The notes: generated from the letters alone by a model not told the origin. Shown: positions 51,157 through 60,081, counted from the first letter of the stretch. The stretch is 64,000 bases of DNA from Phycisphaerales bacterium (GCA_020852275.1 JADZBE010000023.1:57745-121744), one strand, 5' to 3'. Made by a program: numbers and translations.

Positions 51157-51672
51157 ATGACACCGCAGCCAGGTTCGATCCGCATCCGTCCCGCAACGCC
51201 GCCCGACGTGCCGCTGATCGGCGCGCTCATCCGTGAGCTGGCCGAATACGAACGGCTGCAACATGCGTGCTTCGTGAATGAGCAACGCCTGCACGCGCAC
51301 CTGTTCGGACCTTCGCCGCGCGCGGAGGTGCTGATTCTCGAGCATGGCGCGCCGGTGGGATTCGCCCTCTTCTTCCACACGTTTTCCACGTTCGAGTGCG
51401 CGCCGACGCTTTATCTCGAAGACCTCTTCGTTCGCCCGGCCTTTCGGCGCAAGGGCGTCGGCGAGCGGGCGCTGCGGCACTTGGCGCGCCTGGCCGTCGA
51501 GCGAGGCTGCCGCCGCTTTGAATGGGCGGTGCTGGACTGGAACCGCCCGGCGATCGAGTTTTATGAGAAGCTGGGCGCGAAGCTGTTGGATTCGTGGCGG
51601 TTTTGCAGGCTGGACGGCGAGGCGCTGAAGCGGTTGGCGCAGGAGGAAGGTCTGCCTGACGCGCGCCGTTGA
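51157..51672 (+). CDS. GNAT-family N-acetyltransferase
   Basis: The 171-residue GNAT protein resembles diamine/spermidine acetyltransferases: IRIRPATPPDVPLIGALIRELAEYERL, then VLILEHGAPVGFALFFHTFSTFECAPTLYLEDLFVRP (motif C/D), FRRKGVGERALRHLARLA (motif A, the acetyl-CoA pyrophosphate loop R/Q-x-x-G-x-G/A) and NRPAIEFYEKLGAKLL (motif B). The substrate is likely a polyamine or small amine by family resemblance. Start is the ATG at 51157; upstream in-frame starts add non-family sequence. Confidence 0.9.
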   Translation: MTPQPGSIRIRPATPPDVPLIGALIRELAEYERLQHACFVNEQRLHAHLFGPSPRAEVLILEHGAPVGFALFFHTFSTFECAPTLYLEDLFVRPAFRRKGVGERALRHLARLAVERGCRRFEWAVLDWNRPAIEFYEKLGAKLLDSWRFCRLDGEALKRLAQEEGLPDARR

Positions 51673-51764
51673 ACGCTGCCGGGGTGGACGATGTGCGCGG
51701 GAGACGCACGGTTGAGCGATGCACGTGGCAGATGCGCGCGGGCGATTCGCGGGTAGCACGGGCG

Positions 51765-51845
51765 GGTGGCACGGTCAACGGTACTCCGTTGGCCGTGGCC
51801 GTGCCCCGCTCGCCACGGCTTTGCGAGTACGCCAGACCGTGCCGC
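51765..51845. repeat. GTGGCACGGTCAACGG..GTGCCAC-type repeats
   Basis: GGGTGGCACGGTCAACGGTACTCCGTTGGCCGTGGCC and GCTCGCCACGGCTTTGCGAGTACGCCAGACCGTGCC are hairpins between complementary arms with the same GTGGCAC/GTGCC flank as other families. They fill the gap before the gene at 51908. Confidence 0.7.
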
Positions 51846-51907
51846 CCGGTTTCGCATCAACGAGCTTTCCACCGGCGCCACGAGCAGTCTGATAAAGGAG
51901 TCAATAC

Positions 51908-52909
51908 ATGTTCGCCAGCATCGCAGCGGCACTGGTCTTAGCAGCCTCCCCATTCGGATCCGGAGGCATCGCGCCAGTGACGCAGACACCGCCCGCAACG
52001 CCGCCGCCCGCTGCCGTGCCTTCGCCCGCCGCGCTGCCTTCGCCCGCCGCGCCGCTGGATCAACCCTCCCAGCCTCGCACCCAGTCGGAGCTGGAGAATG
52101 AGTTCCGCGACTTGCTCAACGGCGCCGTCCTGACCGGCAGCTTCCGCATGATCGGCAAGGGCATGGGCCGCGAGGACGCCACGCTCTCGGAGCCGATCGT
52201 CGAGCGCTACGTCATCGAGGAAGCGAGCAAAGTGCTGGAGGATTCATGGATGATCAAGGCGCGCATTCAATACGGAGACAAGGACGTCACCGTGCCCGTG
52301 ATCGTGCGCGTCGTCTGGGCGGGCGACACGCCGGTCATCACGCTCGACCAGGCCTCGATCCCGCTGATCGGGAGCTACTCGGCGCGCGTGATGGTGTACC
52401 GTGGCTTCTACAGCGGCGCCTGGTTCGGAGCCGGTTACAGCGGCGTCATGTCCGGGCAGATCACCCGGCTCGCCGACGAGCCGCGCAAGCCGGCGACGAC
52501 AGGCGCTGGCGAGCGGTCGCCCGAGCAAGCGCCCAAGGATTCAGGGCAACCGCAATCGGCACAGGACGAGAATACGGGGAGGCATGGATCTAGAGCAGCG
52601 GTTGCGTGGCACGAATCCAAAGCGGCGGTTGGGTGGCACGAATCTAGAGCGGCGGTTGGGTGGCACGAATCCAATGCGGCGGTTGGGTGGCACGGGTCCG
52701 CAGCAGCGGACCCGTGTCGCGCGCGCATGAGCCTGTTTTCCCCAATCGCCACGGCCTGGCGAGTACGCCAGACTGAGCCACCCGCTGGCAAGCTCGACGT
52801 GCCACCCCCTGTCGATTTCGATACGCCGCGCCCTGCCGATCATGGCATGCTGCCACCCTGTCGGCAGCGCTACGCCCGTCCCACTCACGACCGCAAGTTG
52901 AAGCCGTGA
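51908..52909 (+). CDS. Conserved exported protein with repeat-extended C-terminus
   Basis: 333 residues; AAAGGAG eight bases before the ATG, and an N-terminal signal (MFASIAAALVLAASPFGSG). The Pro/Ala-rich linker (25-55) leads to a domain of about 130 residues (ENEFRDLLNGAVLTGSFRMIG, then DASIPLIGSYSARVMVYRGF and GAGYSGVMSGQI) that I recall only from planctomycete hypotheticals; small-molecule or surface binding is possible. From residue about 228 the protein is translated from repeats: four 10-residue RAAVGWHES units, a GGGTCCGC..GCGGACCC hairpin and another palindrome. The original stop was probably near residue 225. Confidence 0.72.
   Translation: MFASIAAALVLAASPFGSGGIAPVTQTPPATPPPAAVPSPAALPSPAAPLDQPSQPRTQSELENEFRDLLNGAVLTGSFRMIGKGMGREDATLSEPIVERYVIEEASKVLEDSWMIKARIQYGDKDVTVPVIVRVVWAGDTPVITLDQASIPLIGSYSARVMVYRGFYSGAWFGAGYSGVMSGQITRLADEPRKPATTGAGERSPEQAPKDSGQPQSAQDENTGRHGSRAAVAWHESKAAVGWHESRAAVGWHESNAAVGWHGSAAADPCRARMSLFSPIATAWRVRQTEPPAGKLDVPPPVDFDTPRPADHGMLPPCRQRYARPTHDRKLKP
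52594..52790. repeat. 30-bp tandem repeat and palindromes inside a coding region
   Basis: Four 30-bp units GCGGTTG(C/G)GTGGCACGAATC(C/T)A(A/G)AGCG (52597-52688), then GTGGCACGGGTCCGCagcaGCGGACCCGTG and GCCACGGCCTGGCGAGTACGCCAG. All are in-frame in the gene at 51908-52909. Confidence 0.85.
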
Positions 52910-53730
52910 TGCACACTGATCCGAGCATCGTGACCGCCTCGCACGCGACGACTTCGCGCGCGACGGCCTCGCACGCGACGACCGGCGAGCCTGCGCATTC
53001 GCACGCGCCGCGGCTCAACCGACGACGCCTGCTGAAGCTCGCGCTGGTCGCGCTGCCATGCCTGCTGCTGGCGAGTTTGCTCGGTCTGTGGCTGGCGCTG
53101 CATCGCATTCCCGCCTGGTACCGCCCGGCCGTGGTGGAGGAGGCCGTCCTGCCCGGCGTACGCGCGGACGCCGCGCGACTCGTGGATTCCATCAGCGATC
53201 AGATGGTTCGCGGGCGCCGCTTCACGCTGGAGCTGCGGCAGGAGGAGATGAACGAGTTGATGTCGTCGATGGGGCGCATCTGGCCTGATGCACTGAAGGA
53301 TTGGCCGCCCGCGCTGCAGCAGCCCGCGCTGTCGTTTGACGCGGACGGCCTGCGCGTGGGCGTCACGCTGATGCGATCGGAGGATCGCGCCGTCATCAGC
53401 GCCGCGCTGAGCGTGAGCGTAGCCGAGGACCGCAGCACGCTGCACGCGCAGCTCATCTCCGTCCATGCGGGGGCGCTCCCCGTGCCCGCGTTCCTGATCG
53501 ACTCCGCGGCGCAACCCTACCTCGGACGCATGGGTGATGCGTCCGATCGCAGTCGCCGCCTGCGCTCGTGGGGCCTTCAAGGCGCGGATGCCCCGTCCGC
53601 CCGGGCGCTGATGGACCAAGGAGTTCGCCTGCCCAACCGCTTCACCTGGCCCAACGGAGAGCGGGAGTTCCGCATCCTGAGCATGGAGTTCCATCCGGGC
53701 GTCGCTCGCATCGAGATCGAACCACTTTGA
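52909..53730 (+). CDS. Membrane-anchored protein of unknown function
   Basis: 273 residues starting at ATG 52909, which overlaps the TGA of the previous gene (TGATG), so the two are probably co-translated. A low-complexity His/Ala/Thr stretch (ASHATTSRATASHATTG), a single TM helix (LALVALPCLLLASLLGLWLAL, about 48-68) and a cytoplasm-excluded domain of about 200 residues rich in alpha helix (VVEEAVLPGVRADAARLVDSISD). No known motif. Its pairing with the repeat-tailed exported protein suggests a joint role. Confidence 0.65.
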   Translation: MHTDPSIVTASHATTSRATASHATTGEPAHSHAPRLNRRRLLKLALVALPCLLLASLLGLWLALHRIPAWYRPAVVEEAVLPGVRADAARLVDSISDQMVRGRRFTLELRQEEMNELMSSMGRIWPDALKDWPPALQQPALSFDADGLRVGVTLMRSEDRAVISAALSVSVAEDRSTLHAQLISVHAGALPVPAFLIDSAAQPYLGRMGDASDRSRRLRSWGLQGADAPSARALMDQGVRLPNRFTWPNGEREFRILSMEFHPGVARIEIEPL

Positions 53731-53754
53731 ACGCGACAAGGGCTGAACTGCGGC

Positions 53755-54025
53755 GAGTGCCGGACCACGCCCAAGGCTGGACCGCGCTCAAGGCTGAACC
53801 GCGCTCAAGGCTGAACCGCGCCCAAGGCTGAACCGCGCCCAAGGCTGAACCGCGCCCAAGGCTGGACCGCGCCCAAGGCTGAACCGCGCCCAAGGCTGCA
53901 CCGCGCCCAAGGCTGAACCGCGCCCAAGGCTGGATCGCGCCCAAGGCTGGACCGCGCCCAAGGCTGAACCGCGCCCAAGGCTGGATCGCGCTCAAGGCTG
54001 GATCGCGCTCAAGGCTGGATCGCAC
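53755..54025. repeat. 17-bp tandem repeat array
   Basis: About 15 copies of GGCTGAACCGCGCCCAA and close variants (GGCTGGACCGCGCTCAA). The 17-bp period is not a multiple of three, so although an open frame crosses it on the minus strand it is unlikely to be coding. 54026-54306 holds no gene I can support. Confidence 0.9.
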
Positions 54026-54306
54026 TTCGGACTGCGGCAGTTCCGAAAATCACGCCACCCCACCAAGAATCATGCCCCGGCCGAAAACCACGCCGCCTGC
54101 CGAAGGCCGCGTCATTCCCGCATGACAGAGCGCAATGCCGCCGTCGTTGCCGCACGGCGGAGCCGAAGGCCGCCCTTGCTCCCGCACCGCTGTGCCGAAT
54201 GCCACGGCCCGCGGGGGCAAAAACGCGGCAGCAAGCCGCGCCCCGAGCTTGACCTTGCCCCCTTTCGGGGTAAAGTCCCACATCCCAGAGCGGGCAAGCC
54301 GCCTGA

Positions 54307-54378
54307 TCCCCGATAGCTCAATGGTAGAGCGTCCGGCTGTTAACCGGCAGGTTGTAGGTTCGAGTCCTACTCGGGGAG
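54307..54378 (+). tRNA. tRNA-Asn (anticodon GTT)
   Basis: 72 nt: acceptor TCCCCGA pairs with TCGGGGA; D arm TAGCTCAATGGTAGAGC; anticodon arm TCCGG-CTGTTAA-CCGGC reads GTT; T arm GTAGGTTCGAGTCCTAC; discriminator G. No encoded CCA. Confidence 0.95.
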
Positions 54379-54478
54379 ATCAACGGGTTTTCTCGAAAGA
54401 GATGACCCGTTTTCGTTTACACCCACGCCGAATCGCGGCCCTTTCGCATGGTCGCCCCAACCCGTTGCCCGCAAAGGT

Positions 54479-56332
54479 TTACGGCGATTCCGCCGTGACG
54501 GGCCGCGCTCTCGGTTCGTAGCCGTGGCGTTCGGGGTCCGATCGAAACGGTTCTCCCGCAAACTTGGTGATTTGTGGCCCAGCTGGGTGAGCGGCCGGTC
54601 GAAAACGGATCGTTGCCATCATTGCCACGTCGGCATCGCCACGTCGGATTCTGTGACCGGCTACAGAATCCCGTTGCCGCCGACCGGTGATAGAGCCTTC
54701 ATCCGGTGTACAACACGCGCTGGCGAAGCAGGCTCGGCCATACATCTGCCGCTTGATCAGCTTGAGACGGTTGATCTGGCCCTCGACTTGCCCATTGCTC
54801 CACGGCAAGGTCAGCGCCGCACGGACCGCGGCGTAGTCGGATTTGACCACGGCGCCGAAACTTCGCAGCTCACGCGGGACGCCGGGTTGCTGCGAACGCT
54901 CCAGCCCAGGATCAAAGGCCTCCGGTTGGTGTCGATGAACGAGGCTGGCAAACTCCCGGGCCAAGCGGGCCGCCTTTCCCACAGGCGGACATCGTCCGCA
55001 AAGTGTGCGAACCAAGACCGCGTCATGGGGTTCAAGACTCCTGTTACTCTTCAGCAGCATCGCCCCGACCCGCTTCGATGATGGCGTACGCACGCACGGT
55101 GGCGCTCCAGCGCAGCCGGCTGAAGATCCCGTTGTTTCTAACACATCGGTGCGCCAGCGGGCCACATACCGCCGCACCATAAGATAGGATCCGTCGAATC
55201 CGCGTGGGCGAAGCTCACCCGTGAGTTGCCGGGCGTTGTGGCAGCCTTCGGTCCATCTTTGCCGGAGGTAGCCGGCGTACGGGTCGATGCGGCTGCGATA
55301 TTGGCGACTGGCGCGTTCGGGGAACGTGTCGGCGCGAATGTAACGTTCGACCGTCTCCCGGTTCAGACCAATTTGCCGGGCAATCGTCCGTTGGGACACC
55401 CCTTGGCGGTGAAGTTCGAGTACCTGCTCGTACCGCGCCAACCGGCGGGATCGACGCGCCTGTCGGAGTTGCTGGGCCGCTGTAGAGGGTCGATGCCGCC
55501 GAGGAGATGGGGACCGCTTCTCCGGAGGCGAAGCCTGCGGGGATGCCGCCGAGGCCACCAGACGCGCCGCCTTTTGGACGTCACCGTGGCGCCGATCCAA
55601 CATCCGCACGAGCGCGTCGCGCAAGTTGTCCAGCAGATGCCAGCGATCGGCCACCTGCGTCGCTCCGGGGGCGCCCTCGCTGGCCCCCTGGGAGAAGCAG
55701 CCTGCACGATCCCGGCTGATGATCTGGATCCCGGCGTGCTGGCTGAGCCATGTAGAGAAGGACTTGGCCGAACACTCCTCCAGCAAGTCCACCGGCTGAC
55801 GCCGCTCCAGGTCACACAGAATTGTACCGTAGTTCCCGTGTCGGCGTACTGCCCACTCGTCAACGCCCAGGACGCGCGGTGTTGAGTCCCGATTCAGCGA
55901 GACGCCTCGAATCCGCCGCAGCAACGTATCGGGGCTGGTCGCCATCCCCGGTCGTGCGGCCAAGCGGGCACCCCCTTCGCCACCGCAGGTGAAGGCGATG
56001 GCTTCCAGCGCCGCGGATAGGCGGCACGTCTTTCGTGCATGTACCCCCGTCACGTTGGGGATGCGCTCAGCGAAGATTCGTTGAGGACAGGCGGTCGTCT
56101 CGCAGAAGAACCGACGCACGCGGAGCGTCAATTGAACGGTCGTTCCCTGCCAGGGCAGATCGACCGGCGTGCGGCTGTATCGGCCATGAACACGGTCGGA
56201 GGGCCGACCGCAAAGCGGACAGATGCCAAAGCGTCGAGTAGCGTGCAGGATCATCGTGACCCGACCGGGCGTGACCTTGACTTCATCACAGGCCAGCCCC
56301 TCCGAATCCGGCGGCAGCGATGTGATTCCCAT
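54479..56332 (-). CDS. ISL3-family transposase
   Basis: 617 residues from the ATG at 56332 (MGITSLPPDSEGLACDEVKV). Zinc-finger N-terminus: CPLCGRPS...HGRYSRTPVDLPWQGTTVQLTLRVRRFFC..C. Then RVLGVDEWAVRRHGNYGTILCD (first catalytic Asp), DRAGCFSQGASEGAPGATQVADRWHLLDNL (second Asp region), a helix-turn-helix insertion (LELHRQGVSQRTIARQIGLNRETVERYI), and the C-terminal WSNGQVEGQINRLKLIKRQMYGRA (catalytic Glu). The last 25 or so residues read through the right inverted repeat into flanking DNA (AGEPFRSDP onward), so the stop lies outside the element. Confidence 0.93.
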   Translation of the reverse strand: MGITSLPPDSEGLACDEVKVTPGRVTMILHATRRFGICPLCGRPSDRVHGRYSRTPVDLPWQGTTVQLTLRVRRFFCETTACPQRIFAERIPNVTGVHARKTCRLSAALEAIAFTCGGEGGARLAARPGMATSPDTLLRRIRGVSLNRDSTPRVLGVDEWAVRRHGNYGTILCDLERRQPVDLLEECSAKSFSTWLSQHAGIQIISRDRAGCFSQGASEGAPGATQVADRWHLLDNLRDALVRMLDRRHGDVQKAARLVASAASPQASPPEKRSPSPRRHRPSTAAQQLRQARRSRRLARYEQVLELHRQGVSQRTIARQIGLNRETVERYIRADTFPERASRQYRSRIDPYAGYLRQRWTEGCHNARQLTGELRPRGFDGSYLMVRRYVARWRTDVLETTGSSAGCAGAPPCVRTPSSKRVGAMLLKSNRSLEPHDAVLVRTLCGRCPPVGKAARLAREFASLVHRHQPEAFDPGLERSQQPGVPRELRSFGAVVKSDYAAVRAALTLPWSNGQVEGQINRLKLIKRQMYGRACFASACCTPDEGSITGRRQRDSVAGHRIRRGDADVAMMATIRFRPAAHPAGPQITKFAGEPFRSDPERHGYEPRARPVTAESP

Positions 56333-56440
56333 GGCGGACTCCTTTCCGCGGGCGTTACCGGGTCCCTCCATAGACCCGCATCAGCCCTATTCTACCACCA
56401 CGCCTTCATCAGAAGTGCGGGAGAACCGTTTTCATCGCCC
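54541..56440. mobile_element. ISL3-family insertion sequence
   Basis: Bounded by inverted repeats CGATcGAAACGGTTCTCCCGCA (54541-54562) and, on the other end, CGATGAAAACGGTTCTCCCGCA read inward (about 56414-56435); 20 of 22 positions agree. It carries only the transposase. No convincing 8-bp target duplication was found by eye. It inserted 160 bp downstream of tRNA-Asn. Confidence 0.8.
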
Positions 56441-56510
56441 GATGACAAGTCATCCCCATTTCCGTCCCCTCCCCTCCTTCAAGGCATTTCGCTTTAATTC
56501 AGAGGTTCCA

Positions 56511-57305
56511 TCAATCGTTATGACCTTTGAGCGTGATCCTCGTAACCAAGTTCGTGTTATCATAATGAACTTGCAAGTACTGTTGATCGACTCGAACAAA
56601 CCCCGCCTCAAGCCCCAAAAGATAAACATCGCAATCTATACAAACATCTGGAGTTCCCAACAACATTCTGACATCTTGCTTGCTTTTTCCAACCAATCGG
56701 TACTGGGACAGGAGGTCGTCGACCATGTATCGTCTAATATTGCCGTCTGGATCATGTACGCGCGCCTCCTTCCATGCCATGCTGTGAAACGTCGAAAACC
56801 TAAATTGACCTAAAGACTCTTTGAGAGCATCGGAATAGACGGCAACACTGTAGCATATGTTCGCGCTTACCATCATCGCCAGAGAAGGGCCAACGCATAT
56901 AACACCAATCAGGAACGCTAGGAGAGAGCCTGCTTTACTAGCGTCTTTACGCCCACTTTTGACCTCTTGGATCGTGACGCCGCACTCCGGACATCGATCG
57001 GGAGACGCCCTCAAATCATAACCGCACAAGCACCGGAACTCGTCCTTACTTGTTCTGTTCAGAGCACGGCGCCTTCGAAACCAACCAACAGCGAAAAGAA
57101 CTCCTGAAGCGGGTGCCAATATAAGTATTATTGTTTGGCTCCAATGAGCATACGAGCGATGGAAGCCACCACCTCCAAAATGTATCCACGTAGCGATCAC
57201 ATACGATGCGTACAAGACAACCAGTGAAATAGCGACACGGACACCCGCCATCCCGACTGCATATAGCAGCCGACGCCGAGATTGCTTTTGCAAGGGGACA
57301 CGCAT
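56511..57305 (-). CDS. Membrane protein with CGYDL..CPECG zinc ribbon
   Basis: 264 residues with two N-terminal TM helices (VRVAISLVVLYASYVIATW, IILILAPASGVLFAVGWF), a ribbon CLCGYDLRASPDRCPECG, another TM (LLAFLIGVICVGPSLAMMVS) and a C-terminal soluble domain (GTPDVCIDCDVYLLGLEAGF). CGYDL..CPECG is a planctomycete hallmark of unknown role. The gene starts just after the Rhs orphan cassette (57317), in the position of a cognate immunity gene. A similar gene follows the other Rhs locus. Confidence 0.72.
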   Translation of the reverse strand: MRVPLQKQSRRRLLYAVGMAGVRVAISLVVLYASYVIATWIHFGGGGFHRSYAHWSQTIILILAPASGVLFAVGWFRRRRALNRTSKDEFRCLCGYDLRASPDRCPECGVTIQEVKSGRKDASKAGSLLAFLIGVICVGPSLAMMVSANICYSVAVYSDALKESLGQFRFSTFHSMAWKEARVHDPDGNIRRYMVDDLLSQYRLVGKSKQDVRMLLGTPDVCIDCDVYLLGLEAGFVRVDQQYLQVHYDNTNLVTRITLKGHND

Positions 57306-57316
57306 TGTAACTTCAT

Positions 57317-59218
57317 TTAGAATACGCAATCATCACAGCAGTCTATTCCGTAGTTTGGAGTGTTGCCTGTTCCGGGCTTACCCCCTGAACAGGTCTGGGC
57401 TTGGTTCGCTGGAATGGGTGGCGGGGGGCAGTTGGCGCTACCCGCGGCAACAACAGCATTGTAGCAACTACTGTAGCAGGTTGCATCTGTCGCTCCGGGA
57501 GTAGCAAAGGATATGCCCAATCGGTCATTGTGAAGATCCTGTGCATCCTGGTCGTCGGGCCCAGCATTACACGCCTCATGCGCGTTTACACACTTGCGTG
57601 CGTGCTCGGGGTCCATCCGCAATGCAGTAATGCAAGCCCAATAGCAATGTAAGAACGCGTTGCTTTGGCCTGTTCCACCGGGGTTAGGAAGTCCTGTTGT
57701 CTTCTCGGCTCTCCTTGCGGCTCTTGCCATGAGTCGGCAAGTCGCGGCGTCCTTTGCACCGATGAGTTCCGTTGTAAACTCCTGTTCTCCTGCAGTACAG
57801 CAATGATCGTAAGGAGAGTCACATTGGCGATTACCGAACGGGTCCAAACCGCTGATGCAATTCGTTCTCACACGGATGTACGCGTTCAGAGACTGCTGAA
57901 GACCCAGTGGATCTCGCTGATCAAATCGTTCGAGTAAATCGCCGAGGCAGCGGAGCCGATTGTAGTATCGGTGGCATGGAGGGTCCCAAATCAGCCCTTG
58001 ATGCAGAAACGCCATCCCAATCGAGGAAACGGTCCGATTCTCATGCCTCTTATTCGTCGACGCCGCTGCCACGAGCGCCGTCATGGTGGTCTCGTCGGAC
58101 GCGTTCAACGTGCCGTCGCAATTGAAATCGAACACGCGGCAGGCGCTAGTCGGCGAGCTTCCCCAGCAGGTCTGGCCGCTGCCGAGGAAGCCGTCGTCGG
58201 TGGAGTCCACGTCGCCGTCGCCGTCGTAGTCGCCGAAGAAGGTTTCGGGTTCGATGATCGGGGAGCCGTAGGGCGTCGTGAAGACGCGCTCGAGGACTCG
58301 GCCCGCGAGGTCGCAGGTGGCGAGGGTGTTCCAGTTGGCGTCCTGGTACACGACTGCGTAGCCCTTTTCCAGTCTCATCGCCACGATCTCGTCGATGTAT
58401 TGCGTGCCGTGGTAGACCTGCTGGAGGACGTTGGCGCTGCCGTCGCGGATTTCCACGATGGACCAGCCGCCGGGCGATGCGCCGCCCATTGAGCCACCCG
58501 CCTGGGTATCGGCGTAGTAATACACGTATGTCCCGTCGAGGTCGCCGCTCTTGGTGACGACCTTGCTGACTCTTCGTCCCAACCCATCGTATTCCGCGGT
58601 TTGGATCACGATATCCGTGTCCTGCTTGCGGGTCACCTTGACCAGCCGGTTCCACGCGTCGTAAGTGTACCGCATCTGGCCGTCGTCTACAAGGTTTCCG
58701 GCGCGGCACCAGGCGTCGTTCGTGCCGTCGGAATGATCGCTATTGAGCGTGTAGGCCGTGCCAGCGAAGGTTTCGCTGATGGCCAGGTCGTCGCCGGCGT
58801 CGTCGAGGTCGCCGTCGGCATTGTTGTCGTAACCCACCTTGATGTTGGAGAACTTCGGGCTGCGGCCGCTCAAAGCGACCGTGCCCCAAGGGAGGTCGCC
58901 GTCGGTGGTGCTGATCTTCTGCGTACCGTCCACCCAGATCGTGTAGGTCGAGCCGGAGGCTTTGATGCGGACGGTGACGGTCGCGGCGGTGGTGTAGGTG
59001 TTGGAGGCGACGTTGGTCTCGCGGCCATCGAGGCACTTGACGAGTTTCACCGAGCCGTTGCTGCGGATCTCCGCGGCCATCCAGTTGTCCGGGTCGAGAT
59101 AGCGCACGATCAGGTGCGCCAGCGCCCCGCTATTGAGGTTGATGTCCGCCTGGGCCACGTAGTCGTCATCGCCGGCCCACTGCGAGATCGCCGCGCCGCC
59201 ATAGGTGTTGCCCGTCAC
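57317..59218 (-). CDS. Orphan Rhs C-terminal cassette (5'-truncated Rhs/YD-repeat protein)
   Basis: 633 residues from ATG 59218 (frame open to 59467). A laminin-G/ConA-like module (TGNTYGGAAISQWAGDDDYV...), YD repeats (YDAWNRLVKVTRKQD, YDGLGRRVSKVVTKSGD), an EF-hand/dockerin-like DYDGDGDVDSTDDGFLG..DFNCDGTLNASDETTM, then RFDQRDPLG and a unique tip (from about 440) with NAFLHCYWACITALRMDPEHA and HEACNAGPDDQDAQDLHNDRLG, resembling an Rhs-linked tip domain with conserved H..YW and HExxN residues. About 1.4 kb is nearly identical to the full-length neighbour, upstream of the tip. No start of its own beyond the internal ATG; likely a silent tip donor. Confidence 0.75.
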   Translation of the reverse strand: MTGNTYGGAAISQWAGDDDYVAQADINLNSGALAHLIVRYLDPDNWMAAEIRSNGSVKLVKCLDGRETNVASNTYTTAATVTVRIKASGSTYTIWVDGTQKISTTDGDLPWGTVALSGRSPKFSNIKVGYDNNADGDLDDAGDDLAISETFAGTAYTLNSDHSDGTNDAWCRAGNLVDDGQMRYTYDAWNRLVKVTRKQDTDIVIQTAEYDGLGRRVSKVVTKSGDLDGTYVYYYADTQAGGSMGGASPGGWSIVEIRDGSANVLQQVYHGTQYIDEIVAMRLEKGYAVVYQDANWNTLATCDLAGRVLERVFTTPYGSPIIEPETFFGDYDGDGDVDSTDDGFLGSGQTCWGSSPTSACRVFDFNCDGTLNASDETTMTALVAAASTNKRHENRTVSSIGMAFLHQGLIWDPPCHRYYNRLRCLGDLLERFDQRDPLGLQQSLNAYIRVRTNCISGLDPFGNRQCDSPYDHCCTAGEQEFTTELIGAKDAATCRLMARAARRAEKTTGLPNPGGTGQSNAFLHCYWACITALRMDPEHARKCVNAHEACNAGPDDQDAQDLHNDRLGISFATPGATDATCYSSCYNAVVAAGSANCPPPPIPANQAQTCSGGKPGTGNTPNYGIDCCDDCVF

Positions 59219-59418
59219 CGTCAGCGTCCCCGCGCCCGTGTCGAGCGTGACGGCCGCGGTCGTGTTCCAGCCCGGACAGGCCGGGTCGTGCGGCGTGGCG
59301 CGCAGGTACGTGAAGTCATCGAAGCAGGTCGATGCCGTGTCGCTGGCGCAGCCGACCTTGCCCGCGCCGAAGAACGTCGTCGAGTGGTACGTGAAGTCGG
59401 CGTTCTGCCTGTCGAGTG
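57996..59418 (-). repeat. Rhs core duplication, copy 1
   Basis: Direct repeat with 60718-62098: very similar in DNA, with small indels (copy 1 has extra codons encoding GGSMGGASPGG). The homology covers the second ConA-like module, the YD repeats and the EF-hand module, stopping where the two tips begin. Confidence 0.85.
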
Positions 59419-59467
59419 AAGAACCCCAAACACAACCGTTATCCCCTCGAAGGGTCAGTATTTGGAT

Positions 59468-60061
59468 TCATCTATTCCTCTTCCAGTTGTTTCGCACAGT
59501 GGCGTTCTGCTTCATGCTCTTGAACTCCTCCAGCAAGGGAACGCCACATTCAGGGCAAACGCCGGAAACATTGCCAGTCAGATCATAGCCACAGCGACAG
59601 CAGGGATGCTGCCTCGCTTCTTGGACGCTTCTCATGACATGCCGCGCAATAAACGTCAATACCAGTGGAAGGAATGCCAAAAGGAATGGTATCCAGATCG
59701 CAATCTTGAGTCCTCTTGTGAGACCAATCGCGATTTCCCTCGTTGCAGGAACAGATGCTCGGGTCTCCACTTCGAAGTAGACAATGCCGGGAACAATTCT
59801 CCTGTTCCGCCAGATTGGAAACCAAAGACCAATACCAGAACCGCCAATCGATCTTTCGCAAAACAAAGACAAAACTAGGTTGTGATCCTCGATCGCAGCT
59901 TGAACGTATGATTCATGTTCACTCTTGTTTGAGGCGCCAAGCCAGCGGTCACCGCCAATTGTGAAGGGTATTGAAGGTGATTGGCTGGATACGACAAGCA
60001 AAGCGACCGCAAACACCGCAAAGCATGTATAGACGAATATTAGCAGGAAGATGGTGACCAT
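59468..60061 (-). CDS. Membrane protein with CGYDLTG..CPECG ribbon
   Basis: 197 residues from ATG 60061 (MVTIFLLIFVYTCFAVFAVALLVV), an N-terminal TM, a middle extracytoplasmic domain of about 90 residues, a second TM (IAIWIPFLLAFLPLVLTFIA), then the ribbon CCRCGYDLTGNVSGVCPECG. It sits 20 bp after the stop of the full-length Rhs gene, paralleling the gene at 56511-57305 after the orphan Rhs cassette. A role as immunity protein is inferred from position only; the two differ strongly outside the ribbon. CGYDL proteins are common in planctomycetes, so chance adjacency is possible. Confidence 0.7.
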   Translation of the reverse strand: MVTIFLLIFVYTCFAVFAVALLVVSSQSPSIPFTIGGDRWLGASNKSEHESYVQAAIEDHNLVLSLFCERSIGGSGIGLWFPIWRNRRIVPGIVYFEVETRASVPATREIAIGLTRGLKIAIWIPFLLAFLPLVLTFIARHVMRSVQEARQHPCCRCGYDLTGNVSGVCPECGVPLLEEFKSMKQNATVRNNWKRNR

Positions 60062-60081
60062 CTTCAGTTGTTTGCACGTAA

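Noticed and set aside
53642..54025. 127-codon minus-strand frame with repeated WARFSLGRG
   Set aside because: It is translated from the 17-bp tandem array in shifting phases, with no start context or homologous pattern.
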